This document shows, one piece after another, positions 18,764-28,358 of a DNA stretch of 64,000 nt (within the stretch, counting starts at the first letter, position 1; every line of letters starts with the position of its first letter). The notes under the pieces were generated by a model. It worked only from the letters and a program-made list of their open reading frames with translations. It was not told the DNA's origin and did no database searches. Source of the DNA: Prevotella corporis DSM 18810 = JCM 8529 (lineage in GTDB: Bacteria > Bacteroidota > Bacteroidia > Bacteroidales > Bacteroidaceae); NCBI RefSeq assembly GCF_000430525.1, contig NZ_AUME01000001.1, positions 160,787-224,786 of the forward strand, given 5' to 3'. Position numbers and translations under genes: made by a program.

Positions 18764-21070
18764 TCAGGTTATTTCCTGGACATTCTGCATATCGTTGATC
18801 TGTTTCAGGCTCTTGATGATGATTCTCACGTCCTCACGGTCGTGAACACGGAGCTCGATACTGCCTTGAAAAATCCCATTATCGGTGGAGAGGGTGATTT
18901 TGCGTATGTTTACTCCGAATTTATCGGATATGACCTTTGAGAGCTCGTGCAGCATACCTTTGCGGTCGATTCCCTGAATCGCAATCGTTGCATCGAAGAA
19001 CAAGCGCTTGTGCATATCCCATTTTGCATCGAGGATTCGTGGACCGAAGCTTGCCTTGAGTTTGGAGGCAACAGCGCAGGAACGTTTGTGAATCTCTATA
19101 TGCCCTTTGTTGTCGATGTAACCAAGAATATCGTCGCCGGGGATAGGATGGCAACAATGGGGGAAAATGTATCGGCTGATATTGTCCTCATTGATGAAGA
19201 TGGGTTTCTTTTTGTTCAGTCCCTGATCAACCACAATCAACCCATCCTGTATGTTAGTAGTGGAGTCGTTGGTAGTGAAGGAGCCTTCCTTTTGCGATGA
19301 CCTCTTCAAGAAAGGAACGTACTTTCGCCATTTGGCAGAGTAACCCTCGCTGTTCGGCTTTCGCTTGCCTTGCAATTCATCAAGGTCTGTATCTCCGAGT
19401 ATAATGCTTTTCTCTCCGATGGCACTGAAAAGGTTGGCGTGCTTAGGAAGCTTATGCAAGTCGCAGAGCTTGTCGAGAACAGAGGTTGTCATCTCATAGT
19501 CGTGCTCTTTCAGCCAATTCTCAAGAATCTCTTCTCCTTGTTTCTGTATCTCCCTGTTCTCTCTTCTAAGGATGGCGAGAACCTTGCCTTTGGCTTTGGC
19601 AGTCGAGACGAAATTGATCCACGACTCATTGACGCGCTGTGCCTTCGAGGTGAGTATCTCTACCTGATCGCCACTCTGCAGTTTATGGCTCATAGGTACA
19701 AGCTTGTGATTCACTTTGGCACCGATGCAGTGGCTTCCGAGGAAGGTGTGAATTTGGAAAGCGAAGTCAAGGGCCGTACATCCCGCTGGCATCATCTTGA
19801 TTTCGCCCTTTGGTGTGAACACGAATATTTCTGAAGCGAAGAGGTTCAGCTTGATGGCATCGAGGAAATCCATTGCGTCTGGCTGCGGATCATCAAGAAT
19901 TTCCTTGATGGTGTGAAGCCAGTCGTTCAATTCTCCCTCATCCTCGGTGATCTCATTGGAGCCTTCCTTATATTTCCAGTGTGCCGCAAAGCCCTGTTCT
20001 GCAATCTCATCCATCCTGTCGGAGCGGATTTGTATTTCTATCCAACGTCCTTGCTTGGACATCAATGTGACATGGAGGGCCTGATAACCATTGGCTTTTG
20101 GATGGTTGACCCAGTCACGTAAGCGGTCGGGATGGCTCTTGTAAAGTTTGCTGATGGCAACATAAATCTGGAAGCATTCGTTGACTTCTTCCTGTCTGCT
20201 TTTCGGCGTAAATATGATTCTTACGGCAAGGATATCGTAGATTTCTTCAAAAGTAACGTGCTTGTTTTGCATCTTATTCCAAATGGAATAAGGGCTTTTT
20301 ACACGTGCCTTGATCTTATATTTCAATCCCATTCTGTCCAGTTCAGCACGAATTGGGGCTGTGAACGTGTCGAATAATGTATCGCGTTGTTCCTGGGTTG
20401 AGGCTATTTTCATTTCAATAGCTTTGTATGCGTCAGGATGCTCATAGCGGAAACTCAGGTCTTCAAGTTCTGTCTTGATTTTATTGAGTCCGAGTCGGTT
20501 GGCCAATGGTGCGTAAATGTAGAGAGTTTCGCCCGCTATCTTGTATTGTTTGTTGGCTGGTTGTGAGGCCAGAGTACGCATGTTGTGCAGTCGATCGCAG
20601 ATTTTGATGAGGATGACGCGTATGTCGTCACTCATGGTGAGCAGCAGTTTCTTGAAATTCTCTGCTTGGGCGGATGCCTGTTCTCCAAATATGCCGCCTG
20701 ATATCTTGGTAAGGCCATCCACTATCTGAGCTATTTTCGTGCCGAAGATGTTTTGAATGTCCTCAACGGTATAGTCTGTGTCTTCTACAACGTCATGAAG
20801 CAGGGCTGAACAGATACTTGTCGAACCCAGACCAACCTCCTTGCAAGCTATCATGGCTACCCCGATAGGATGCAGAATGTAGGGCTCGCCTGAAAGCCGG
20901 CGTACCCCCTTGTGCGCCTGTCGTGAGAAATTGAATGCCTTTGTGATAATATCCACTTTCTTGCGGTGCGGTGAGGCAAGATAAGTGTCTAAGAGAAGCT
21001 GGAAAGCCTCGTCCACCATCTTTTCTTCTGCTGACTCTTCAATATCGGTTTTCTCAATTTCTTTATCCAT
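18764..21070 (-). CDS. Bifunctional (p)ppGpp synthetase/hydrolase (RelA/SpoT)
   Basis: Makes and degrades the stringent-response alarmone (p)ppGpp. The 768 residues hold an N-terminal HD hydrolase domain with an intact HDVVEDT (92-98), so hydrolase activity is expected, then the synthetase domain (HPKANGYQALH). TGS, a helical/zinc-finger region (CCHPIPGDD) and a C-terminal ACT domain follow. It is the last gene of the parA-parB-DUF5683-mltD-rsh run, with 35 bases to the transglycosylase gene upstream. Bacteroidota often carry two such enzymes; only this one is in the window. Confidence 0.96.
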   Translation of the reverse strand: MDKEIEKTDIEESAEEKMVDEAFQLLLDTYLASPHRKKVDIITKAFNFSRQAHKGVRRLSGEPYILHPIGVAMIACKEVGLGSTSICSALLHDVVEDTDYTVEDIQNIFGTKIAQIVDGLTKISGGIFGEQASAQAENFKKLLLTMSDDIRVILIKICDRLHNMRTLASQPANKQYKIAGETLYIYAPLANRLGLNKIKTELEDLSFRYEHPDAYKAIEMKIASTQEQRDTLFDTFTAPIRAELDRMGLKYKIKARVKSPYSIWNKMQNKHVTFEEIYDILAVRIIFTPKSRQEEVNECFQIYVAISKLYKSHPDRLRDWVNHPKANGYQALHVTLMSKQGRWIEIQIRSDRMDEIAEQGFAAHWKYKEGSNEITEDEGELNDWLHTIKEILDDPQPDAMDFLDAIKLNLFASEIFVFTPKGEIKMMPAGCTALDFAFQIHTFLGSHCIGAKVNHKLVPMSHKLQSGDQVEILTSKAQRVNESWINFVSTAKAKGKVLAILRRENREIQKQGEEILENWLKEHDYEMTTSVLDKLCDLHKLPKHANLFSAIGEKSIILGDTDLDELQGKRKPNSEGYSAKWRKYVPFLKRSSQKEGSFTTNDSTTNIQDGLIVVDQGLNKKKPIFINEDNISRYIFPHCCHPIPGDDILGYIDNKGHIEIHKRSCAVASKLKASFGPRILDAKWDMHKRLFFDATIAIQGIDRKGMLHELSKVISDKFGVNIRKITLSTDNGIFQGSIELRVHDREDVRIIIKSLKQINDMQNVQEIT

Positions 21071-21105
21071 ATAATCCTCCTAACATGATATTAAGGTGAA
21101 CCTTT

Positions 21106-22245
21106 CTAATAGGCGGTTTTGATTCCTTTATCCCCTCCGCTCCCAGTATGGGCTTCGTTGGCATTGGCAGCCATGCTTGTCTGTGTGCCAACCGTTGTCT
21201 GTAGTTCTTGGTAGAGCAGTGGGGCAACACTGTTGAAGCGGTCAACCTCTTCTGCTGGAAGTACGAGGGTTGCAACACCGTTGTTTGTTTTTACGATACC
21301 TTGTTTATATTGTGGGTTCAAGGTTTTAAGATCTTCGATGCTCATTTCCATGATATTTGCGATTTTGGTGAACGAGACATCTTGGGTAATCTGTACTTTT
21401 CCTGGTATTTGCGGTAGTCCAGTCGTCTCTGGGTATAGATTATAGTCTCCAAAGTAGGTCATTACGTAGTTGGCGGCAATGAAAGCCGGCACATAACCTC
21501 GTGTTTCCTTTGGCAAGAACTTGTAAATTTTCCAGAAATCAACGCTCCCCCCAGCCTTATCAATGGCATTTCTAACACGGTTCGGGCCGCAATTATAGGC
21601 TGCCAGGGCCAATGTCCAGTCGCCAAAACTTCGGTAAAGGTCGCTCAGCATGCGGGCTGCTGCATAGGATGATTTAATCGGGTCGCGTCTTTCATCAACG
21701 TAACTGTTGATACAGAGGTCGTATTGCTTCCCCGTTGTACTCATGAATTGCCACAATCCTACGGCTCCTACACGTGAAGTGGCATTAGGATTGAGGCCTG
21801 ATTCAATAACGGGAAGATATTTCAACTCTAATGGAAGGCCGTAAAAGCGCAACGCTTCCTCAAAGAAGTGATTGTAATATTTTGCACGTGACAGCAGATA
21901 ACAGGTTGATCTGCGCCCCGACTTGACATACCTGTCGATGTGTCTCTTCACTTCCTCATTGTAGGTCATAGGTATTGAGCTTGGCAAACGTTTGATACGG
22001 CGACTGATGGCATCCGTCTCAGTCTCTGTTTCTCTCTCATTCGCTCTGAAATAGCTGTGGCTTCCTTGCTGTTGGTAGAACTTTTCATCAGTAAACTCCA
22101 CCGATAGCGGATCCTCCTCGACTATTGGGATATAAATTTCCATCGTTCTGCCATTACTGTCTGTCACTACTTGGCTTTGAGCCAGCATCGTACAGTTGGC
22201 ATAGGTCGATAAGAGTGCTGAAAGTATGTATATTTTCTTGACCAT
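21106..22245 (-). CDS. MltD-like lytic murein transglycosylase
   Basis: Cleaves peptidoglycan glycan strands to form 1,6-anhydro products. The 379 residues have a weak signal peptide (about 1-22), a charged linker, and an SLT domain with catalytic Glu148 in LPVIESGLNP and downstream GAVGLWQFM and ALAAYNCGPNRV motifs. A segment near 290-330 (QITQDVSFTKIANIMEM...LNPQYK) looks like a single LysM repeat. It lies 36 bases downstream of the DUF5683 gene in the partitioning/stringent-response operon. Confidence 0.9.
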   Translation of the reverse strand: MVKKIYILSALLSTYANCTMLAQSQVVTDSNGRTMEIYIPIVEEDPLSVEFTDEKFYQQQGSHSYFRANERETETETDAISRRIKRLPSSIPMTYNEEVKRHIDRYVKSGRRSTCYLLSRAKYYNHFFEEALRFYGLPLELKYLPVIESGLNPNATSRVGAVGLWQFMSTTGKQYDLCINSYVDERRDPIKSSYAAARMLSDLYRSFGDWTLALAAYNCGPNRVRNAIDKAGGSVDFWKIYKFLPKETRGYVPAFIAANYVMTYFGDYNLYPETTGLPQIPGKVQITQDVSFTKIANIMEMSIEDLKTLNPQYKQGIVKTNNGVATLVLPAEEVDRFNSVAPLLYQELQTTVGTQTSMAANANEAHTGSGGDKGIKTAY

Positions 22246-22281
22246 TCTATTAATTGTGGGGACTTGCTATGGATTTGCCCG

Positions 22282-23055
22282 TCAGAAAGTAAGGCTGCAT
22301 CCAATGCCTAATGCTGAGCTCTTCAGCGGATTGCCTGAACCTATCATTGAATTGTCGTTGATGATTGCCGGTGCGATATGTAGTGACAAATCGTCTGAAA
22401 TATCGAAATCGGACAACGATGCATCCACGTAAGCGTCGATAACGGAAAGCGCGTATATTCCTATGGTGGCGAAAATACTCAGGTCGCGCCATCTACGGTA
22501 ACGGTCTTTTCGCTTTTTGAACAAGTCTTGATAATATTGCTTGTTACCTTCATTGACTGCATTTCCCAAGTGGAGGAAGTCATTGTAACTCTGTGTCGAG
22601 GGATCGCTGTCCATAATATCGACGTATGCACGTGAATAATCACGATACATTTGGTTATTCCACGTCATTGCATAGATGCAACCTGCAATTCCGCCGTAAA
22701 AGATAGGCAGTTTCCAGTATTTCCGATTGTAAATCTGTCCTGCTCCAGGCAGCACTACGGCCAGCCACAGGGCTTTCTTGGGATTTGGCCGCCATTTGCT
22801 CCAATCGCGGTTGATTTTTGCACTGTCCTGTATTGATGTGCCCTTGAGCCTTGCCTCTCTATCGGGTGATAGCAGCAGTGTGTCCATTGCGTCGTGCGGT
22901 GGAATATCTATCACCGTAACGGCTACAGAGTCACCTGGGTAGATGACTTTGATGGGTTCTTCTTTTGTGGATTGTGCCATCATTACGGCCGGAGTTGTGA
23001 ACACCAGCAAACCCAGCAGCAGCCATTGGCGAAATATATTGTTCAGACTCTTCAC
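22282..23055 (-). CDS. DUF5683 domain membrane protein
   Basis: A 257-residue protein with a cleavable or anchoring signal (about 10-28, ending VMMAQS) and hydrophobic segments at about 94-112, 118-132 and 190-208; WLAVVLPGAGQIYNRKYWK is the typical DUF5683 signature. Function is unknown, but its place between parB and mltD is conserved in Bacteroidota. The only usable start is GTG at 23055; the frame is closed by a TGA six codons further up. It is 25 bases downstream of parB. Confidence 0.85.
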   Translation of the reverse strand: MKSLNNIFRQWLLLGLLVFTTPAVMMAQSTKEEPIKVIYPGDSVAVTVIDIPPHDAMDTLLLSPDREARLKGTSIQDSAKINRDWSKWRPNPKKALWLAVVLPGAGQIYNRKYWKLPIFYGGIAGCIYAMTWNNQMYRDYSRAYVDIMDSDPSTQSYNDFLHLGNAVNEGNKQYYQDLFKKRKDRYRRWRDLSIFATIGIYALSVIDAYVDASLSDFDISDDLSLHIAPAIINDNSMIGSGNPLKSSALGIGCSLTF

Positions 23056-23080
23056 TTGCGCACAACCGTTCGTTCAACTA

Positions 23081-23986
23081 TCATTTTATTTTGTCCATCA
23101 CAGCCATGATATGTTCTAACTCTTCCTCAGATGAGAAAGGAATGCTGATTCGGCCTTTCCCATTGGCATTGTAGCTCATTTGGACTTTTGTGTCGAAGAA
23201 ATCTGACAGTCGCTTCTTGAGAATGTTAAATTCTTCTGGCAGTTTGGATTTGGTTGCTATTTTTTTCTTGGCTGTCTGAATGTCCTCTCCGTTCTTCAGT
23301 TGTTGGCAGAAATCCTCCACCTTTCTCACACTGAAGCCGTTTTTCTGTATTTCGCGGAACAATTTCAACTGAAGCGATGGGCTATCGAGCGAGAGCAGCG
23401 CGCGGGCATGCCCCATGTCTATTTCTTTCTTCTGCAAAGCCATCTGCACCTGTGCCGGGAGTTTCAGCAATCGGAGATAATTGGCTATGGCTGCGCGACT
23501 CTTGCTGACACGTTCTGCAACCTTTTCCTGTGTCATTCCGCTTTTCTCAAGCAAGTGCTCGTATGCGAGGGCAATCTCAATGGCATTTAAATCCTCACGC
23601 TGGATGTTCTCAACTAAGGCAAGTTCCATCACATTCTCATCCTTGATGGTTCGGATGTAGGCTGGAATAGCCGTTAGACCTGCCAGCTGAGAGGCTCTCC
23701 AACGGCGCTCACCGGCGATAATTTGAAACTTATTGTCGTCCATCTGTCGAAGTGTAATCGGCTGGACGATACCCAGCTCCTTGATGCTGTTGGCCAATTC
23801 TTCAAGGGCTATCTGATCGAACTCCCTTCGGGGCTGGTCGGGATTTGGCTCAATCTGGTCTAACGCAATCTCATTGATGGTTGAACTGCCCTGTGTGCTG
23901 ACCGCTTCCGTAGAAATCAAAGCGTCAAGACCTCGTCCGAGGGCATTTGTTTTGGAACCTTTGTTGTATTTTTTATGAACTGCCAT
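23081..23986 (-). CDS. parB: Chromosome-partitioning protein ParB
   Basis: A CTP-dependent DNA clamp that loads at parS and spreads around the origin region. The 301 residues contain the ParB/Srx domain with the CTP-binding motif GERRWRAS (about 116-123), a helix-turn-helix (KVAERVSKSRAAIANYLRLL) and a C-terminal dimerisation domain. It is immediately downstream of parA (23 bases between the parB start and the end of parA's codons). I found no clear parS palindrome in the window. Confidence 0.95.
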   Translation of the reverse strand: MAVHKKYNKGSKTNALGRGLDALISTEAVSTQGSSTINEIALDQIEPNPDQPRREFDQIALEELANSIKELGIVQPITLRQMDDNKFQIIAGERRWRASQLAGLTAIPAYIRTIKDENVMELALVENIQREDLNAIEIALAYEHLLEKSGMTQEKVAERVSKSRAAIANYLRLLKLPAQVQMALQKKEIDMGHARALLSLDSPSLQLKLFREIQKNGFSVRKVEDFCQQLKNGEDIQTAKKKIATKSKLPEEFNILKKRLSDFFDTKVQMSYNANGKGRISIPFSSEEELEHIMAVMDKIK

Positions 23987-24021
23987 GCTGATTTGTAGGT
24001 TTACAGATTACTTTTTCAACT

Positions 24022-24798
24022 TCAGAATGAACTTTTTTTATTTTTTTCGATTATCTCCTTTGCAAGTGAGAGATGATTCTTTGCTCCCGTTGATTCGGCA
24101 TCGTAGAGGATGACGGGCAAACCGTGGCTCGGACTTTCAGAAAGTTTCACGTTGCGTTGGATGACGGTTTTGAATACCAACTCTTGGAAATGGCGCTTCA
24201 CTTCGTCGTAAATCTGTCGGGCCAATCTGAGACGGCTGTCGAACATGGTTAGCAGGAAGCCTTCAATCTCAAGTTTCGGATTCAGTTTGCTTTTGATTAT
24301 CTTAATGGTGTTTAGTAGTTTACTGATTCCTTCCAATGCAAAGTATTCGCATTGGACGGGAATGATGACCGAGTCGGCAGCTGTCAGTGCATTGACGGTA
24401 ATCAATCCTAATGAGGGACTACAGTCAATAAGGATGAAATCGTAGTCATTCCGAATCGGAGCAAGCAACTTGCTGACCATATTCTCACGGTCGTTTATCT
24501 TCAACATTTCTATTTCCGCACCCACTAAGTCGATGTGGCTCGGCACGATGTCAAGCCCTTCGATGTCTGTGGTGTAGATTGCATCGCGGATATCAGCATG
24601 GTTGATAATGCATTCATATAGCGAGCAATCCACCTCCTTGATGTCAACACCCAGTCCGCTCGAAGCGTTTGCCTGTGGGTCGGCATCAATGACGAGTACG
24701 CTTTTTTCCAATGTTGCGAGCGACGCTGCAAGGTTGATGGTTGAAGTGGTTTTACCCACTCCTCCCTTTTGATTGGCCAATGCAATTATTTTTCCCAT
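24022..24798 (-). CDS. parA: Chromosome-partitioning ATPase ParA
   Basis: A Walker-type ATPase that forms nucleoid-bound gradients to move ParB-parS complexes. With the start at ATG 24798 it has 258 residues, beginning MGKIIALANQ with the deviant Walker A KGGVGKTT at 11-18 and the VIDADPQANASSG motif. A longer frame from a TTG at 24831 would begin inside the promoter -7 box, so I reject it. It is the first gene of a five-gene operon ending with the RelA/SpoT gene. Confidence 0.96.
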   Translation of the reverse strand: MGKIIALANQKGGVGKTTSTINLAASLATLEKSVLVIDADPQANASSGLGVDIKEVDCSLYECIINHADIRDAIYTTDIEGLDIVPSHIDLVGAEIEMLKINDRENMVSKLLAPIRNDYDFILIDCSPSLGLITVNALTAADSVIIPVQCEYFALEGISKLLNTIKIIKSKLNPKLEIEGFLLTMFDSRLRLARQIYDEVKRHFQELVFKTVIQRNVKLSESPSHGLPVILYDAESTGAKNHLSLAKEIIEKNKKSSF

Positions 24799-24828
24799 TT
24801 CTTTCCTTATCCTTACTTGATTTGGCGA

Positions 24829-24836
24829 CAAAGATA
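24829..24836 (-). promoter_or_regulatory. -7 box of the parA operon promoter
   Basis: Minus strand reads TATCTTTG. It ends 31 bases before the chosen parA ATG and overlaps the alternative TTG start, which decides the start site. It diverges from the surE promoter. Confidence 0.6.
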
Positions 24837-24878
24837 CATATTTTATGCGAGATTAAGCTAATTCTAAACCTTTTTTCG

Positions 24879-24886
24879 TAATTTTG
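24879..24886 (+). promoter_or_regulatory. -7 box of the surE promoter
   Basis: TAATTTTG (TAnnTTTG), 22 bases before the surE ATG; no good -33 box. Confidence 0.5.
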
Positions 24887-24908
24887 CAATCAAAAGAAAG
24901 CTAAAGTT

Positions 24909-25679
24909 ATGGATTTTAAGAGACCCCTGATTCTTATTTCAAATGACGATGGATACCACTCCAACGGAATCAAAACGTTGGTGTCGTTCCTTGCTGATTT
25001 TGCCGAAGTTGTGGTTTGTGCGCCTGAAGCTGCAAGGTCGGGTTATTCGTGTGCCTTTTCAGCGACTGATCATCTTTTGCTGAAACGGCGTCATAACATT
25101 CCCGATTGCGAGGTTTGGTCGTGTACTGGAACACCAGTAGATTGCGTTAAGCTGGCCATCGACCAGCTTTTGGATGGGCGTAGGCCCGATTTGATACTCG
25201 GTGGCATTAACCACGGTGACAATTCGTCTGTGAACAATCATTATAGTGGCACGATGGGGATTGCGCGTGAGGGATGTATGAAATTTATTCCATCCATCGC
25301 TTTCTCAAGCTGCGACTATAATCCTGACAGCGATTTAACTCCCCTTCGACACTATGTCCGAAAGATTGTTAAGAAGGTGCTGGCCGAAGGATTGCCAAAG
25401 GGAATATGTCTGAACGTCAATTTTCCCAAGACCGATTCCTTTCTTGGATTGAAAGTGTGTCGAATGGGGTACGGGAGTTGGGTAAAAGAGGTTGTTCGCT
25501 GCGTTCATCCAAGAGGTTTCGATTATTATTGGATGGTCGGCAAATATCTGAACACTGAGCCTCAAAAAACGGATACTGACCAGTGGGCTTTAGACCATGG
25601 GTATGTTTGTGTGACGCCGGTAACCATCGATGTAACAGATTATAACATGCTTCGTTCGATGAAGGACTGGGAAGATTAG
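24909..25679 (+). CDS. surE: 5'-nucleotidase SurE
   Basis: A metal-dependent phosphatase that removes phosphate from nucleoside monophosphates. The 256 residues start with the SurE signature LISNDDGYHSNG (metal ligands Asp13/Asp14) and include GTPVDCVKLA and SGTMGIAREG. Length is typical. It probably forms a two-gene unit with lpxB, 52 bases downstream, as seen in other Bacteroidota. Confidence 0.95.
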   Translation: MDFKRPLILISNDDGYHSNGIKTLVSFLADFAEVVVCAPEAARSGYSCAFSATDHLLLKRRHNIPDCEVWSCTGTPVDCVKLAIDQLLDGRRPDLILGGINHGDNSSVNNHYSGTMGIAREGCMKFIPSIAFSSCDYNPDSDLTPLRHYVRKIVKKVLAEGLPKGICLNVNFPKTDSFLGLKVCRMGYGSWVKEVVRCVHPRGFDYYWMVGKYLNTEPQKTDTDQWALDHGYVCVTPVTIDVTDYNMLRSMKDWED

Positions 25680-25731
25680 CTTTCCTCCGTTTTTTTTGTG
25701 ATTTTTGAGAAATATTGTGAACCGTTAGCTT

Positions 25732-26868
25732 ATGAAATACTATATAATTGTTGGCGAAGCTTCGGGCGATTTGCATGCCTCACGGCTGATGATGTCGTTA
25801 AAGGAGTATGATCCAATAGCCGAGTTTCGATTTATTGGTGGCGACTTGATGTCTGAAGTAGGCGGCCATCGTGTCCGCCACTGTAAGAATTTGGCTTACA
25901 TGGGTTTTATTCCCGTATTGCTGCACTTGCCCACCATCTTCCGGAATATGAAGATGTGCAAAGAAGATATCGTGAAATGGCAGCCCGATGTTGTTATCCT
26001 TGTTGATTATCCAGGCTTTAACCTGAATATCGCCAAATACGTAAAGAAGAACACGAGGATACCTGTCTATTACTATATCTCGCCAAAGATTTGGGCTTGG
26101 AAAGAGTGGCGCATCCGATCTATCAAGCGTGACGTCAAGGAGATGTTCTCCATACTCCCATTTGAAGTGCCATTCTATGAAAAGAAACACAATTACAAGA
26201 TTCACTATGTGGGGAATCCAACGGCTGAGGAAGTGGCTTCTTTCCGTAATCGCTACACTGAGAGTAAGGATGAGTTTGTGAGTCGGAACGGTTTATCTGA
26301 TAAACCGATAATTGCCATCTTGGCTGGTAGTAGAAAACAGGAGATAAAAGACAATTTGCCCGCTATGTTAGAGGCAGCCAAGCACTTCGAGGACTATCAG
26401 TTGGTTATTGCCGGTGCTCCATCTATTGATAATTCATTTTATCTTAAATACGTAGGTAAAACACCTGCGAATATAGTAAAAAATGAAACTTATGAGCTGC
26501 TTTCGCACTCCATAGCTGCCCTTGTTACGAGTGGAACTGCAACTTTAGAGACGGCGCTCTTCAATGTTCCGCAGGTAGTGTGCTACAAAACTCCTCTGCC
26601 AGCTTTGATTCGGTTTGCTTTTAATCACCTCATCAATGTGAAGTACATTTCTCTCGTCAATCTGATTGCCGACCGAGAGATTGTGCAAGAGTTGCTTGCC
26701 GACCGTTTTAGGGTGTATAACATAGCCAATGAGCTGTATAGAATTTTACCGGGGCAGACTGGACGCGAGGAGATGTTGCAGAATTATCAGCTGTTGCACG
26801 AACGTTTAGGAAATCAAAGCGCACCCGATAACGCTGCAAAGATTATGGTCAACTTACTACAATTGTAG
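25732..26868 (+). CDS. lpxB: Lipid-A-disaccharide synthase LpxB
   Basis: Joins UDP-2,3-diacylglucosamine and lipid X into the lipid A disaccharide at the inner-membrane surface. The 378 residues begin MKYYIIVGEASGDLHASRLM, a classic LpxB start, and carry the glycosyltransferase family 19 features (YISPKIWAWKEWR, ALVTSGTATLET, VVCYKTP). Length is standard. No terminator is obvious after it. Confidence 0.96.
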   Translation: MKYYIIVGEASGDLHASRLMMSLKEYDPIAEFRFIGGDLMSEVGGHRVRHCKNLAYMGFIPVLLHLPTIFRNMKMCKEDIVKWQPDVVILVDYPGFNLNIAKYVKKNTRIPVYYYISPKIWAWKEWRIRSIKRDVKEMFSILPFEVPFYEKKHNYKIHYVGNPTAEEVASFRNRYTESKDEFVSRNGLSDKPIIAILAGSRKQEIKDNLPAMLEAAKHFEDYQLVIAGAPSIDNSFYLKYVGKTPANIVKNETYELLSHSIAALVTSGTATLETALFNVPQVVCYKTPLPALIRFAFNHLINVKYISLVNLIADREIVQELLADRFRVYNIANELYRILPGQTGREEMLQNYQLLHERLGNQSAPDNAAKIMVNLLQL

Positions 26869-26991
26869 TCTTATCAATTTAAAACCCTAGTTTCGGCTTT
26901 GTCAATGATGCCTTATGCCAGCAATCGACAGGCCCTTTTATTACATTAATTTGCCTTGTCTGAGCACATGCATTAACAATGGGGTTGTGAT

Positions 26992-27057
26992 AGGTGAGCT
27001 TTTGCATTGTCATAGATGAGCTATGGTCTTGCCATTGGTCACCTTTTGCAAAAGCTT
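26992..27057 (+). repeat. 22-bp phased palindrome array, copy 3 (convergent gap)
   Basis: Three 22-bp units start at 26992, 27014 and 27036, with cores AGGTGAGCT, AGATGAGCT and TGGTCACCT; a weaker unit precedes at 26970 (ending TTGTGAT). The gap (26869-27494, 626 bp) lies between the convergent lpxB and cdsA genes. The remaining 400 bp is AT-rich, with no gene or terminator that I can support. Confidence 0.8.
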
Positions 27058-27494
27058 CTCTCTTATTATTTGTTTTGTTTTCTAATCGATTAATTGTCAG
27101 TGTTTTAGGTTGTAGTTGTAGAAGTTGTAAGTTCTATTGGCCTTGCCTTTGCTAACTCGTGCAAAAAATCGTCAAAAATAGTGCTGGAAATAAGGGCTTC
27201 TTTTTATCATTAGTATGGTAAACTTTTGCTGTTTTTTGAAATTTACCCCCAGTTAGATATAAATCCTTTTGGCATACCTTTATTGCGAACGTCAGGAAGC
27301 CTCATTCTCATCGTGTAACTGTGAAATTGTGGTCTAATGGTCGGATTTGGGCTATATATAAGTAAGTGATGGTTTGTAGCCGGTTGCAGCACCGCCTCAC
27401 CTATTCTTTGGCCCTAAACGAAAGTTAAAAGTGGATAAACTCCATTCGCATCCAGCCAATTACTTGATGCAATGCCTATTAAAAGGCCTCTGCT

Positions 27495-28358
27495 TTAAAA
27501 GATAGTTAGTGCATACAGATACACCACTGCTGCTGGAATGGCCATCAGCGACGAGTCGAACCTGTCGAGCATACCACCGTGTCCAGGCAGAATGTTTCCG
27601 CTATCCTTTACTCCCAATGTGCGCTTGAAAAGACTTTCCACTAAATCACCCCATGTTCCGAAAACCGCAACGACGATTCCAAGTCCTATCCACTGGGGAA
27701 TGGTGAGCATATTTACACCGCTTTCGTTTGTCGTAGAATAGCCTATGAGTGCGGCTACGATGACGACGAGGATTCCGCCACCGATGCTTCCTTCCCAACT
27801 CTTGGCTGGACTGATGCGGGGGAACAGCTTGTGCTTTCCGAAAAGTGAGCCAGAACAATAAGCTCCTGTGTCATTGGTCCATAGGAAGATGAAGATGCTC
27901 AATGGCAATAGCATGTCGATGGTCATCTGTCCGTTTGCGTCTCTTTGGAAGGCGAGGACGTTTATCATCGAAATCGGGAGTGCAATGTACATCTGTCCCA
28001 GCATGGTGTAGGCCCAGTTCATAATCGGATTCTCATTCTTTAGGTAGAGCTCGGCTATGAAAAGGTAGATAATCGTCAGAATGTATGGGACAAACACGCT
28101 GAATCCCTCAACGAACCCAAGTCGCTGACCAGCCAATGCCACGAAGAAATAGACCCCTGCCACTGTTGAGATGAAGCGATTGATGCTCACATGCTCTATT
28201 TGTGATATGAGACCAGTGTACTCCCATATTGTCATGCCTGTGATGGTGGCGAAAAGCACCACCATATAATGGGCCGAAAGGAAACCTGCCACCATGATGG
28301 CCACGAAGAGAATACCTGTGATGGTGCGTGTTATGAGGTTCTTCTGTTTGTCTGTCAT
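27495..28358 (-). CDS. cdsA: Phosphatidate cytidylyltransferase
   Basis: Converts phosphatidic acid and CTP to CDP-diacylglycerol, the precursor of all phospholipids. The 287 residues form about eight transmembrane helices. The C-terminal CDS signature is clear: SLFKRTLGVKDSGNILPGHGG followed by DRFDS. Its ATG shares one base with the ftsH stop, so it is translated from the rsfS-ftsH-cdsA transcript. Confidence 0.96.
   Translation of the reverse strand: MTDKQKNLITRTITGILFVAIMVAGFLSAHYMVVLFATITGMTIWEYTGLISQIEHVSINRFISTVAGVYFFVALAGQRLGFVEGFSVFVPYILTIIYLFIAELYLKNENPIMNWAYTMLGQMYIALPISMINVLAFQRDANGQMTIDMLLPLSIFIFLWTNDTGAYCSGSLFGKHKLFPRISPAKSWEGSIGGGILVVIVAALIGYSTTNESGVNMLTIPQWIGLGIVVAVFGTWGDLVESLFKRTLGVKDSGNILPGHGGMLDRFDSSLMAIPAAVVYLYALTIF

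Noticed and set aside
24799..24831. An 11-residue N-terminal extension of ParA
   Set aside because: It needs a TTG start lying inside the TATCTTTG promoter box; ParA proteins normally begin at MGKIIALANQ.
23081..24908. A parS site near parAB
   Set aside because: I looked for TGTTTCACGTGAAACA-like palindromes and found none convincing; the CACGTG near 37.5 kb is inside pepD and lacks the flanks.
27370..27420. A cobalamin riboswitch-like stretch near cdsA
   Set aside because: Only a short GC-rich similarity; no B12 box, and the gene downstream on that strand is absent.
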